Shown: in pieces, positions 25,121 to 37,003 of the stretch
Layout: every line of letters begins with the position of its first letter
How positions within the stretch are numbered: position 1 is the first letter of the stretch
Assembly (NCBI RefSeq): GCF_000327385.1
Contig: NW_008711113.1
Location: forward strand, 712,826 to 776,825
DNA from: Lottia gigantea
Taxonomy: Eukaryota; Mollusca; Gastropoda; Lottiidae
Direction of reading: 5' to 3'
DNA length: 64,000 nucleotides
Made by a program: the position numbers and the translations under genes
Notes under the pieces: generated by a model
Databases searched by the model: none
What the model was told of the DNA's origin: nothing
The model's input: only the letters and a program-made list of their open reading frames with translations

Positions 25121-27223
25121 ATGTGGGCTAATGAAGGAGGATCTGCAATTCGAGGGGATGGGACTAATCTACGATACCAATGACAATGTTGTTTAGTGGA
25201 CAAAACATAAATATAAGGTTTCAGGCACCTTTCTGAGGCAAAGATCATGACCTCGTACAATTTTATGTTGCAAAAGAGGGCATTCGATCTTAAAGTATAT
25301 AATAGAACTATGTTCACTCAATGTGAGTACATGTATATCAATACGCGAGTACTTAAAGTACGTGAATTCCCTTTCAGTGACATTAAATGTCAATTCATAA
25401 CACCCCATTCAAATTTAATTGTATTCTATGTCTTTCATGTCCTTATTCAAAATACACTTTGCATTGTATTGTACTATTGCGACTTAAATGATTTTTACTT
25501 TCAGTTTTACAGATAGTTAGATTGTAGTTTGACAGTTGAATTGTATTTAATGACAAAATATGACGAAGAACCTAATAAAATTCGGCTTAAATTTAAGACC
25601 TCTCAATAAAATATGGTTTATTATAAAAGTAAAAAACTCTGGATTATGAAATCTTGAAAACGAGAAAATATGAAATTTATTTTTACAGAGTTCAATATAC
25701 TCATTCAGCAATAAAAATGCCCTATGGTTTCTATCCATATGCTTAAGCCGAAATTTGTGAAAGACAAATATGAAAAACGCCTTTTGTTCGATAAGCTTAT
25801 GGCATGCGTCCATTTCCAAAAACAGCTGTCCTGGCGAGGATTTTATACAGCAAACACGTGTCGGCAGCTTGAGATCCATCCAAAATTAATGGAAAGTTGA
25901 CCAAATTCTTACCGCATGAAAGAAAATTTGACTTGGGTTCGAATCACTAACAAACATGGTGTGCGTGCTTTGAAAGACCGACATGTCCATACACAAAACA
26001 AGTCCATTCCTAATTCCCGAAAAAGGATAGCACACCCTTTCATTTTGGCCCTTAAAGTGTTATGATTACAAAATATATTAAGTCCATTGAAATGTGTTAT
26101 AAGCAATTAATAATTATTTCAAGAATAATCGTAAGGTGTTGATATTATGTTAAACCTTGCTTTGAAACTATAAACAATCGTTTATTATGCAGTGCCAATA
26201 ACGACCAGGTAATCATTGTGTATATCACAAAGTTTCCTTTTATTCAAGCTTTTTCTTAACAATAAATTAGTTATGTATAATAAACAACCTATGTAATGCA
26301 TTTCAAATATTTTGTTTGTTTATCATTTCCATGGGATTGAATCCAAGTAAACAAACTTTTACCTTTTTGTTAGGTTTAATTTGGAATACGCTTTGACAAG
26401 TTTGAAAACATGTTTTCAAAAGAAACAAAAAGGCGCTAAAAACATAATTCGGGCTCTTTCAACGTGAACAATACGGAGTACGTAACAATACTACTAAATT
26501 TTAGCTTGACTCTTAGGCAAGTAATACCCCCTTTTTAGTCAATGGTACGACGCAAAACCAATGGGGTTTTTAGCATTAGGTGAGGGACCGAGATGAGGTC
26601 AGCAAATACGACAATTCTGATAAATGATAACCGGTCAGCCTCTTTTCTCGTGGGCCATGAATTCTTTTAGGGGTCTTTATTTTAGGCCTTTTCTTTTACT
26701 TTCATATAGGTACTCTGAAAACTTTTCAAAAATAAGAATCTAATTTAGGTATATACACAATTTCTGGGACACTTTGTTCGAGTCACCGTAGCCTTGAATG
26801 ACATAGACTGTCATAATCATACACCCGTTTATTTTCAGTACATAATAGCCTTACAGAAAGATTATATTCGGACAAAAGGCAGATCGAATTCCAATCACTC
26901 CAAACGGATTAGCGGGCTTTGATCAGACTTTATTAGCGACGTATAAAGGACACAATGGGATTAACTAAGGCCGTATAGGCTTTGTATAAATGACGTCCTC
27001 GGTGTGATCGTATCGTCAATAATGCTCGCCTTACAAATACTTTATATATGTTTATCACATGCCGAATTCTTTACTCAAATACACGAAGTTAAAAAACAGG
27101 CGTACAGCTATCTCAGGTGTGTTGGAATAGCGAGCACATTTTATTTCCAACTTCACTTACGGCGATGAGATTTTCAATTCGACTACCTTTGAAAGTCGAA
27201 ATCAGACATGTAGGATTCAGAGA
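25121..27223. other. Unassigned sequence
   Basis: No supportable gene. A 110-codon minus-strand frame with an ATG (25547-25879) begins plausibly (MDLKLPTRVCCIKSSPGQLF) but turns into Phe/Ile/Lys-rich sequence typical of chance frames. A short C-rich motif, ACCCCCTTTTTAGTCAATGG, at about 26525 resembles one at 27718. Confidence 0.4.
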
Positions 27224-27263
27224 GAAATGAAATAGACTTTTACTGTTTTACGTCCTGCTTTTC
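27224..27263 (-). mobile_element. SINE-like 3' tail (shared family)
   Basis: On the minus strand, GCAGGACGTAAAACAGTAAA is followed by AGTCTATTTCATTTC. It matches the tail at 25086-25120 with a small insertion. Confidence 0.55.
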
Positions 27264-30200
27264 TGCAAATGATCAGTGAAAAGGCGCTACGATGACCTTA
27301 TCATTGTGCAATACCATGGCGTGACAAGAACGTGTTTTTCAAAAAAAAATCTAATTTCATTTTTTGGGATTACATTTCACGTGTTGGGTGACTCATATAA
27401 TCGTTTATTTGATCATTATATATCCTTCCGAGTATACAATATGTTACAATGTTTTCACTGTCAATATATAGTAAATATTTTTAATTTTGACAGTCTACTC
27501 AGGAAGTCGATTGGAAATGCATTGAATGCGAATATCTCAGTCCCTGTCATAAATGGGCACATTCATAAGCAAAGGCCATAACTGAAAGAGAAGTACATAT
27601 ATGATGCGTTGGCTGTCCGTATTTCAGTCTCTGAGCCAAATTGCACTTTCTGATGTATATGAAAGCGACCCAATTCAGGATATAAAGGTACCTGATTCCA
27701 CTTTTCAATAGTGATTGTCACCCCCTTTTTACGTCATTCAATGGTACATGTACATAATTTCGTTTATTGTTTTTTAAAACACGACAACATGAGGAGTATT
27801 ATATCAGTCATACTTGAGATATTTCCTTTGAACTTTACTAATCTTTAGCTAATGCTCGTTAAGTGTCGTTTTCCTGCACTACGGAAAATATCTTATCGAA
27901 TGTTTAAATCTTTGATAACCCATAGAGAGTCCATGTCCAAGTAAATTCAACAGTGTATGTAGCAACTTGGATTGGTGCCTTTTTAGGGATCCTAGCGTAT
28001 ACAGTATACTATGCATTTGATTTTGATTTTGTCATCTAACACGCAGTTAGCTGATGACATTTCAGTCGATCGTAGAAGTCGAAGCAGATGCTCCATCGCG
28101 AAACAGACATCTTGGTCAATAAATAGCTATACTATGTCATCAGCAGTTACAGAGAGTTCAAACGATGTCACGGCAGTCACTCGGGGAGGTTGTCTTAACT
28201 GCCTTGAGAGAAAGCATTACCCGAAACGTTATGTAACGTAACTGGTCTACATTCGCCGATGTAACAACTGATAGCTAAGCCTTTGATACGTTTTCATTTA
28301 CTGATGAACTTTTCATGGGGACAAAAGCTGTGGAATACACGTTAACAAGATAACGATTTATCTTTTTGACCCTATGAACTTCAGCATGTACTCGACGTAA
28401 CCGTAGGGTGTCACTCCTAAAGACATGCTAATTCGTTATGATTACACGTTGTGTCGATTTCAATGTAAACGCGCGGTATACTGGATGATGAGGTAGAATG
28501 TTCGGGCATCAGCCAGATTTTTCGGCACTATCAAATAGATTCTGATATCTTCCGCTATTGCAGATAAGTACAGTTTTTTACGGCAATGTTTCAAGAGAGA
28601 AGATCATCGCAGAATTGATTCATGCTTACCAGTCTTCATCAAAATAAAGATGAATAAATTAGCATTAATTATGTTAATGTAAAGTATATCTATGACGGTT
28701 TGTAAAGCTTCGGAATGCATTATGTCAACAAATTAGACAATATCGGACGCAACTTTATCTCTGACCCCCACAGTTATTTAAATTAGTCAATATGATTGTC
28801 GAGTCACCTTGTTTGTCCTTATTAGACAAATAGGGATAAAACTGACACTTTGCCGACTGAAAAATACACTGGCCGTGGCTTCGAATCTACATGCTAACAA
28901 ACCAAAATCAAAACCTTTTCAAAATCAAAAGCTTTATTTGGACAAGTATTTTTGAAGCATAATATTCACTAATACATCGAATGAAACAAAAATATGAATA
29001 ATATACAACTATCAAATTACATTCAAAAAATATATGTAGATCAGATTAGCATAAATTATGTAAATGAGGTAATATGTCATAACTGCTTTAATAAATATAT
29101 TTGTGTTAATTAATTCACGGTAATTAGAGACTTCTTTTTATTTCCTTAATATTATTCAAATGTATTTTACTGTATGTAATTATTGCGTTTCAAATAACAT
29201 CATATCATTATAATCCACAAAAAATATACTAAATTTTAATTGCAAATTTCGTCAATAATTCTGACGCCATGAAAGCTATTTTCTTAATTAGGCAATGAAT
29301 ATACTGATCATCAAAAGACGCCCAAAGAAATCCGCATCTTTGAACGAAATAACTTATTTTGAATCTCATCAAAATTTAATCGAGGAGTTTTTCATTTGAA
29401 TTAACATTTCAAAAGTAATCACCATAATCATAAACATCTTTGCTTGAATCTAAAATTTCACTCCAAACCTTAACAAATTATACTTTCAAAATTTTCTTTT
29501 CAAAACGAAAATTATGCAGATTTCTATTACCTGATAAAGGTGTTATTACACTAAAACTGATTTTTAAAACAGTAATCTTTATAAATAGAAGTCAATCTTT
29601 TTAGACATTGCCAATATTAAGTACACGTTTACCTTTAAGGAACAAACATGGTGACATTGTGCTTTCTTGGATGTCAAATTAATGGATTCAACAAAAAATA
29701 CGCTTAAATGAAATGGCATGTCTACCAATGTAAGAAGCCTGGTACCTATGCTGCTACTAAATATCACATCTTAGCTTCCCTATCCCAATTTTCAGCATTT
29801 TAACTGGACACGGAACTTGACAAAATGGCTTCAGATATCCATATGATGTGAATTGCTTAGCAAATATTAAGAACATTTATTTAAATGCGTGACCGATCAC
29901 GATATACTTAGCATACTTCATCAGGCAAAGTAAAGGGGCTAAAACCATTATCCCACATGGGGGTTTAAAGGGTCCTCCAGTATCCGATTAGTATAATTAT
30001 CTGGCATTAGCCTAGTTTTAAGAGACTCAATAATGCTACCATAAGTAAAATAATTCTGTATGTATTGTTGACTAAAGTCCTACTGCCTCGAATCATTTTC
30101 ATTTTTACCACAATTTTTAGTTTTAACCCTACTTTTTTAGACTTTAAACAGTTATTTCACAAAATGTTATCAAATTGGCGTATATTGCCACCTCTAGGAT

Positions 30201-31778
30201 GTCAATATTTTTATGAAGTAAGAAAAAACTGATTCATGAGCAAATGCACAAAAACGTCCGTTGAGATTTACATGCTTGTTTGACTCCACCTTCTTTCAAA
30301 ATGATCAACACTGTTCGCTAATGCAGGACCCCTACTGACATTATAGACCACTGTATAACTGAATGATTATGTACCAGATAGTTGCCATGTTGTTAATTTA
30401 TCTTCTATTACTGGTATTATGTCATAATTGCCTTTTAATTATTACCAATTGATCTTGATCACATCCATACAAATGACATAAGTTCATTGCCAGGTTCATA
30501 CCAAACAATTTGCAAGTTGTTGAGAGAGCTTGTAATGGCATTCCATAAAAATATTAGCCTTAGCCTTTTTTACAGTAAGGGAGATATTAAAGTAACGTTT
30601 ACAGCTTTTAGTTTTAGTTAAGGGGTATTTCGATTTATTGTCCTACCAGACGTCCTTCTAAGGGCCCTCTGATATGCAGAACTACCATCCATGGCATCCA
30701 ACAGAGGAGAAATGTCACATCAATAGAACCATGCACCAAAAGGGGTCTTCGTAAAAAAACTGCAACAGGATATGAGTCAAACCAGTTGTCCTCAAGTCAT
30801 ACAGTTCTTATAAACAAACAAAAAATAAATATCAACTGATCAAAAAAGGAAATGTACCTATTTAAAAATAGAAGTATTTTACAAATATTCAAAGCCTGCC
30901 CTTCAACGAAATGTTACCTTATATGAATCATTGTCAAATTAACGACAAGTCATAAAGTGCTTCCAGGCAAACAACAATAACAATCGATAGAGTTAAATGA
31001 TATTGGAATGGTGTATATGAAAAAACACGGAAGCCCATCCAAAAACACTACAGAAGATGATACTTCAGTGGACTAGAGTAAAATAGATATACCGGACTGT
31101 TAACCTTAACGTAGGCGCATACTTAACACGATGACTGTTTCGAAGACTGCTTTGGGCAAGATATATTCGTAATCTACGAACTGGGTAACTGTACCTTCGT
31201 GAAAAGATAATGGACATGAGTCATTGTCAAATTGCCCTTCAGTCATACGGTGCTTCAAGCACTTCAAATAATATCTAACGATAAAGGTTTGTCACAACTG
31301 AAATATGCGTTATTTATACATTCATTGATATGATTGTTATTTCAATTCATATAAATAATTTATATATCGCAATAAACATTATTATTGAGTTCGTCATATT
31401 GACTGTTATTTACAATTCGGTGTATTGTGCCTTCCAATGCGTACTCTATTGAAGGAACTAATTGGACCATATTCTAGTATGAATAACTCTGATCTCTTGC
31501 TCAAAGGGTGAAACGGTGTGGTCGAATGTCCTGCGGCGATCATCACACCAAACTTGTGGCTAACTATAGACTGCAGCCCAAATTTCAGTTTTCAAATCGT
31601 TTCGATGGGTTTCTTGTGTTTTTATTGAAGGAGTCGTGCTGTATCAATACGTTCCTTTTAACAAGACTACACGATTTATTTTATGAATGCCAACTACCAT
31701 GACAGTTGTTCGTGGTTGATCCACAGAGCTTCTAAGCCATCTGATTTGTTCCGAAACACATGGCTTTTGACCTTTAGC
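27264..31778. other. Unassigned sequence
   Basis: No supportable gene. A CpG-richer patch at 28040-28245 has overlapping open frames on the plus strand, including one after an acceptor-like GATGACATTTCAG at about 28055 (peptide SIVEVEADAPSRNRHLGQ, then TAA) and a longer one ending GGCLNCLERKHYPKRYVT. Neither is recognised. Two short related segments (ATTAGCATTAATTATGTTAA near 28659 and ATTAGCATAAATTATGTAAA near 29046) are diverged repeats. A plus-strand frame at about 30615-30820 reads SKGPLICRTTIHGIQQRR, unrecognised. Confidence 0.4.
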
Positions 31779-32480
31779 TTTTATGTTATGCATCTAATTA
31801 CCATAATAATATTCATAATCTTGATAGGACTATTTTTCTAATGACTTTGCCAATCGGAGTGGAAATGTGCAGAAAACTAATTATATCCTTATGACCTTTA
31901 GCCTACCAATTACTTGACCACCATGTTGCAAAATTAAACATACAATTTATGGTCGTTAAAGCTAAAATTTCAATGATCACAATGCATTTGTATAGATTAT
32001 AAATTTCAATATTAAAATGTTCATTGGGGGAATATCAGTGCTATATCGCAGGGAAGACACACAAGATCGACCAGAACACACAACACTGGCTATACATGAG
32101 ATATCATGGTAAACTTAACGACGAGTCTAATGCATGCAGTGATGCCTAATACGCATAATCCACATGTTATATGGTGACATAGTGTTCATTGGCGAGCATA
32201 TCAGTACTATATCACAGGGAAGACACGCAAGATCGACCAGAACACACAACACAGGCCACACCTGAGATATCATGGTAAACTTAACGACGGGCCTAATGCA
32301 TCCTCGGATGCCTAATACGCATAATCCACATGTTGTACGGTGACATATTGTGATAATGAGTACAAAATTTTTCTGTTATGCATCTCATTTCCATAATAAT
32401 ATTCATAATCTTGATAGGACTATTTTTCTAATAATTTTGCCAATCGGAGTGGAAATCGAAATGTGTAGAAAACTAATTAT
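31779..32480. repeat. Nested duplication: 108-bp direct repeats flanking a 165-bp tandem pair
   Basis: A block of about 108 bp (containing CATAATAATATTCATAATCT and GCCAATCGGAGTGGAAAT) occurs at 31779-31888 and again at 32373-32480, about 90% alike. Between them, a 165-bp unit (TTCATTGG...AGACACACAAGATCGACCAG...CATAATCCACATGTT) is present twice in tandem at 32019-32183 and 32184-32350, also highly similar. No terminal signature of a known transposon and no open frame of note was seen. Confidence 0.92.
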
Positions 32481-33219
32481 GAAGATCATACCAAAGCGAC
32501 CTGAACATTGAAAAAGTGTTATCAAATTCAAGCTAGCTTCGAAATCAATATTTTATGCATATATGATAAAATATGCTTTTAATTTCTATTTTTGCATCAG
32601 TGAATACAAGTTACAAAGACAATTGAGTACCCAGGCGTAAGAACCATCAAGTGAACGCATAGAACCTCAAGTGATATAGGAGTAAAGAGACCAAACCTTC
32701 TCTTTCTTCCTGACGTCAATCCGAAATGCAATTATAAAATGCTATAAGCCCTAAATGACGATTTAGTATCTCAGCATGGACATATTATTCAAGATACTCG
32801 CATAATCAACTAGCACGGTGTATACCACATCCACTTATACCTTCGTCAAATCAACTTCACGTGGATATCAATGTATTAAAGACGTAGCTACTTGTATATG
32901 AAATTGAAATGCCTTTTAATAGAACCTAGATAATACAGAATCTGGGCACGTTAGGGCATTTATTCCAAGGTAGATATGGCACTAACGCTACCTTCTCTCC
33001 CACCTTTTCGGTTTTGCGCCATATACCCCATGTATATATCAATATATTAATACCGACCTGACTATATGAAATACATTGAATATAGAGCCTCGGGTGACAA
33101 TATAGTATCAAGATATGATCAATTAGTATATAATAGTAGGCTACATAATGAATAACAGTTACACTATATGATTATTACAATAGTCACTATATAGCCTGCC
33201 GAATATAACTATAGCACAA
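32481..33219. other. Unassigned sequence
   Basis: No supportable gene. The sequence is AT-rich with TATATA-type runs at 33120-33200. Confidence 0.5.
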
Positions 33220-33471
33220 TTACTTTAGTTTCTTTCTTAAACGTTGCCCTAATGATAGATTATAGGTCCGAAACGCATCGTAAGCTTTCAGTCGAGGATT
33301 CGTATCAGAAGTATCAAAAATATCGAATTCCCATACCTGTCCAATGGGTCCAGTTGCTGCAATATCGTCCATACATTGAAATTCCCACCACCATTTTATG
33401 ACGCAATTTATGTTAGAAATCGACACATCGATACGATTTTTGAGATTATATTCGTAAGAGTAAATTTTGTT
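33220..33471 (-). CDS. Possible exon or short gene piece, unrecognised
   Basis: A minus-strand frame is open for 83 codons and ends in TAA at 33220-33222. Its lower part looks protein-like: CVIKWWWEFQCMDDIAATG, GPIGQVWEFDIFDTSDTNP, then a basic end, YNLSLGQRLRKKLK. Three consecutive Trp and balanced acidic and aromatic content are unusual for chance frames in this DNA. It lies on the same strand as, and about 1.4 kb downstream of, the TNF-like first exon, so it could in principle be a later exon of that gene, but I see none of the TNF or C1q domain signatures. No strong acceptor leads into the frame. Inside it, GGACAG|GTATGG would serve as a donor at about 33338. Confidence 0.3.
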   Translation of the reverse strand, partial: NKIYSYEYNLKNRIDVSISNINCVIKWWWEFQCMDDIAATGPIGQVWEFDIFDTSDTNPRLKAYDAFRTYNLSLGQRLRKKLK

Positions 33472-34525
33472 TCAATTTTGTTCAAAGGTATATAGGCTAC
33501 CAATCAATTCTAAAAAAGGGAAGACATCTTACGCTGTGTAGGTACGTCTCTCTTACGATTATCAATGCATAACCGATACTTTAAACAAATCAATCATTCA
33601 ACCATGCAATTGAGTAAGACTCTAAACATTTTCGAAACGGTAATCTGAAGGTATTCGAAGGATTGTTCAAAATACTATACCAAACATTTCAAGAGTTTGG
33701 TTTATGACATATTCCATAATCCCTTAGTACCAATTAACGTTCGGGAATATCAAATAACGTTAAAGAATAACGTCCCATATATCAAATAACAAAGTTGACG
33801 TTATTTATTAGGCCTATCATTATAATGTGTATATTGGTTACTTCGTATTACTTTGTTTTTTTGTCACAAAACGATTTATACTGATCACTGTCAATGTATT
33901 CTAAAACAAAAAACACAAACTGTCAAAATTGCACAAGATCTACCATTAAAGTGTGATACATTAATAAATTTTCTCGGATTTGGTTGTATTTTGCCATACA
34001 AAACTAAATAGACGACGGTATTAATTGTCGATCGGGGTAATTTGGTGTGCCTATTGTTAACGTACTATAATAGATCTTAGTACTAATACTATTTTGGATT
34101 AGTGACAAAAAATGTGACGCATTTCAACTAACTGACTATTGAGGAAAATATTTGAACTGATCTTTTCCAACGAATTTTGATGTTGAAAAAGACAATGTTC
34201 TGTTTTTGAATGATCCCACTTTATAATTGAATGTAAGGTACTCTTCCTTCCTGTTCTTTCTTTCTAAGCTAATTGATTTTTACGAAGACAGTCTGTCTTT
34301 TACAATGAATATAATAATTGGTTCGTACAGACAAGCATAGAACGTTCGTAAATAATTTGGTTGCACATTCAATTCTTAAACGTTCGTATTTGGCTTTTTA
34401 AAACAATGAGTTTAATTTAAAATTTGTTTTAAGGGATGTCAGAATATTTGAAACGTATGTTTGAAAAGTGTTTGAAAAGTATTGGAAAGGTGCAATTACA
34501 AAATCAATATATCTTTGAAGGGACG
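33472..34525. other. Likely intronic or intergenic, unassigned
   Basis: No gene was recognised. A short inverted repeat (AATAACGTC at about 33765 and GACGTTATT at about 33793) could form a hairpin. If the TNF-like exon upstream continues further, this would be an intron of that gene. Confidence 0.45.
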
Positions 34526-34846
34526 TCATTTTCGTTTTCTAAACCTTTCAAATAGTTCTGACGTCCTACAGATAAACTGCAAAACACTTTTAGTTGAAAT
34601 TTTCAGATAAGAAGGTACATATTTTTTTGGATCATAGTTTTCATTTATTGGAGCACATACATTCCAATCGTGCTATTAAATATACATACAAATATGGAAT
34701 TGAATCATGGCCTTAATTAATTTTATTTGATAACTGAATTTAAATAACTGGGATGATAACTGAAATCGATATTACATGTAGCCTACTGATTGTGAAAAAC
34801 TTATAGGGTTATATTATGTATAATTGACTATAATTAAAAGACTTAC

Positions 34847-35299
34847 CAGCTCTAAAAGGTTCAATAATTGTTTCGGCGTTTCCACGCAGCACTGCTCGCC
34901 CTTTTTGTCATCTTTTCGAACGAAAGCGTTCAACATTTTATCCTCTTCGGGACTAGGTCCCAATCTAATTTTACTACACGAAAAACACATTTCTTTATTT
35001 TCTAAAATTTTGGCAATTTGTTCACCAACTTTCGGTTGATGGGAATGATGAGTCATGTCGTAACGGAGAGTTCCGTACAAACCTGCGACAGTACTTATGA
35101 TGATTACTCCTCCGATTACGACTACGGCGGCTAAACCGTATAAATAGTTCGTAAGTCGCGATAACTGGGTCCTTAATCTATCGCATTCCTCCATATATCC
35201 TTCCGGCTTGAAGGATCCATTGACGTTATTTGGTCGTTGCATGTTGTTTTGTTTACCTTCGAGGAGATTCTTTGACGAATCTGGATCGCGATCTGTCAT
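34847..35299 (-). CDS. First coding exon of a TNF-ligand-like type II membrane protein
   Basis: 151 codons on the minus strand, ending exactly in phase 0 at the consensus donor CTG|GTAAGT (donor at 34841-34846). The first ATG has G at -3 and an in-frame stop lies upstream, so the start is sound. Residues 1-50 are hydrophilic with no signal peptide. Residues 53-76 are one hydrophobic helix (GLAAVVVIGGVIIISTVAG), giving a type II membrane protein. Residues 80-151 form a stalk with a CxxC at 105-108 (CFSC), the block LGPSPEEDKMLNAF, a CC pair at 137-138 and VETPKQLLNLLEL. From memory, this Cys module right after the helix occurs in molluscan TNF-superfamily ligands, whose TNF domain lies in later exons; I cannot verify that here. 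Those exons were not found downstream. A weak candidate terminal exon lies at 34526-34576 (acceptor TGTTTTGCAG, 16 codons FICRTSELFERFRKRK, then TGA); it would give a protein without a TNF domain. Coding status is fairly sure; the TNF assignment is an inference. Confidence 0.82.
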
Positions 35300-35520
35300 G
35301 ACGTTAGTTCCAAGGCGAATATTAGATTGACCTAATTACTAGCTACTTCCTATAGAACTACACTAACAGACAACTGCATGAATTGCAGGAATCGTTCGAA
35401 ATCTTCTCTCTAGCTACAACTACACACGAGTCAAGCAGACTATCAATCACAGTAATAGGTCCGTTCTTCGCGCCTGACTTCTGTCGTCTGCTAAAATCAC
35501 ACGATCGTCTGGTATTAGTT

Positions 35521-35528
35521 AATATATA
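35521..35528 (-). promoter_or_regulatory. TATA-like box upstream of the TNF-like exon
   Basis: On the minus strand the sequence reads GGTATATATTAAC about 220 bp before the ATG at 35299. A start site some 30 bp further would give a 5' UTR near 190 bases. This is position and motif only. Confidence 0.3.
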
Positions 35529-35559
35529 CCAGGGCCGATAATTCACCGGGCGATATCAA

Positions 35560-36301
35560 ACTGTTAATGATGAAGAAACGATAAATGTCTGAGGATTATG
35601 AAATGGAATTCGGTATATTATCATAAGTATAATTCTATATCCTACTGTATACTTTGTTAAACACTGTTATACTTTCTCCCGTTACAAACACGCGCTCTTA
35701 GTATCCGATAATAACATAACTAGTCACGTGATAGTATCGACCAATGGTATTTACCGATACATATCTATAACTGTATGTCATATTGGAAAGAATCGACTGC
35801 GTTGATTTCATTGTTTCAAAAGCGTTATTGTAAAGTTAGTTATTCATATCAATAAGTGCCTTCGTTCAACAAAGTTTCCTTTCTAGGGCGGAACAATCCT
35901 TGCTTACAATTTCAAATGGTGAAATATTTTGGAAAGAAGGTTTATTATCAGGAAGACGTGTGACTGAAAGGGAGGGGTATGTGGGGGAGGGGAAGTTGGG
36001 CGTATTGTTGAGTTGTTAACCACAGCTGTAGGATGACATCAGATGCTGCAGAATTGTCAACATGCTCTACATCGCAAAAGATACCATCCATTTATTTCTA
36101 ATTGGGAAGACACGTTATATTAGCAGAATAATCAAACAAAACTTGAAATTCAGATCTGGTACTCTAATTTTAAGCCAAAATATCTCGATCCTTGCTCTGT
36201 CTTCATGGCCTAGAATTGGAGCGAAGTAAACTTTTACGTAGCTTTACATTAGGAGTCGGTCGGTTCAGATTCGTATCGGCGCTTCTTTTAAGGTGCAGAA
36301 A
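35560..36301. other. Upstream flank of the TNF-like gene
   Basis: Apart from the G-rich tract there is nothing I can assign. Bases 35640-35780 are AT-rich with palindromic bits such as GGTATTTACCGATAC. Confidence 0.5.
35970..36000 (+). promoter_or_regulatory. G-quadruplex-forming tract upstream of the TNF-like gene
   Basis: Five runs of three or more G (3, 4, 5, 4 and 3 G) fall within 31 bases, with loops of 1-5 bases. This fits the usual G4 pattern and is striking in AT-rich DNA. It lies about 670 bp upstream of the TNF-like ATG, with the G-rich strand opposite to the coding strand. Confidence 0.7.
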
Positions 36302-36337
36302 TGTAGGTAAAACTCCATTCATTTCATTTTCATTTTC
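36302..36337 (+). mobile_element. SINE-like 3' tail (shared family)
   Basis: TGTAGGTAAAACTCCATTCA followed by TTTCATTTTCATTTTC is a plus-strand copy of the tail at 25086-25120, with ACG missing from GTAGGACGTAAAAC. The element body, if any, would lie upstream of 36302. Confidence 0.6.
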
Positions 36338-36859
36338 AAATCTGAAGTTCTGATCTCAAATGTTTGGAACAGTAGGCGACATGAATTTCCAAAGTGCATA
36401 AAATTCACCCTCAAGTTTCCTATACCAAAAACCCAATAAGGCACAGACTAGTAGGCGTTCAAAACTGGAATGTCAATTTCATGTGCTCATTGTTACACAG
36501 CTGGTCATATATTATACATAAACTAATTAGAGACAATAACCTGACTTAAAGGGATAGAGTGATCTAGGGATTGTTTAACCAGCTTAGAGAACTGGTTAAA
36601 TTCCCAATAACACTTTTCAAAATACACACCTTACGTAGAGTCTAATATTCATTTGAAAACGAATTTGATTAACCCCCACAAAGAAAAAACACTTGAATTC
36701 CATTTCGAATTTAGACAGTTTCAGAAATTTGGTCGTAAGAGCAGTTTGTTTTATCAAATTACATACTAACTTGAAGCCACTTTCATTTTTTGCGGTGATA
36801 TGCGAAGTCAAACAAATACCGGCAGTTATGTTCCCTGGTTTAGGCTATTCGCCGGACCT

Positions 36860-37003
36860 AATCATAAAGGATCCAGGCGTCGCATTCACTTTCGGTAGGT
36901 GTCAAGAGTATTCATAATCAATTCATTCATTTACGATATGTGAATTTAATAACATCGCATTTTATCTTTATCATAAACGATCCAGACATCGAATTCAGTT
37001 TTC
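36860..37003 (+). repeat. Duplicated coding-like segment, 109-bp spacing
   Basis: ATCATAAAGGATCCAGGCGT...TTCACTTTCG at about 36861-36895 recurs as ATCATAAACGATCCAGACAT...TTCAGTTTTC at 36970-37003. In one reading of each, the peptides are DLIIKDPGVAFTFG and FIINDPDIEFSFHN, so the [IV]-x-F-x-F pattern after D-P is kept. The first copy ends at a donor-like TTTCG|GTAGGT. This could be a duplicated exon piece or a plain DNA duplication. Confidence 0.6.

Noticed and set aside
25547-25879. 110-codon minus-strand frame starting with ATG
   Set aside because: Only the first 20-25 residues look protein-like; the remainder is Phe/Ile/Lys/His-rich as expected from AT-rich non-coding DNA.
25928-25950. B-box-like GGGTTCGAATCAC suggesting a tRNA or SINE head
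   Set aside because: No A-box lies 30-60 bases upstream on either reading, and no cloverleaf forms.
31779-32480. Possible LTR element, because near-identical direct repeats flank an internal part
   Set aside because: The repeats are only about 108 bp, lack TG...CA ends, and the interior has no primer-binding site or coding frame.
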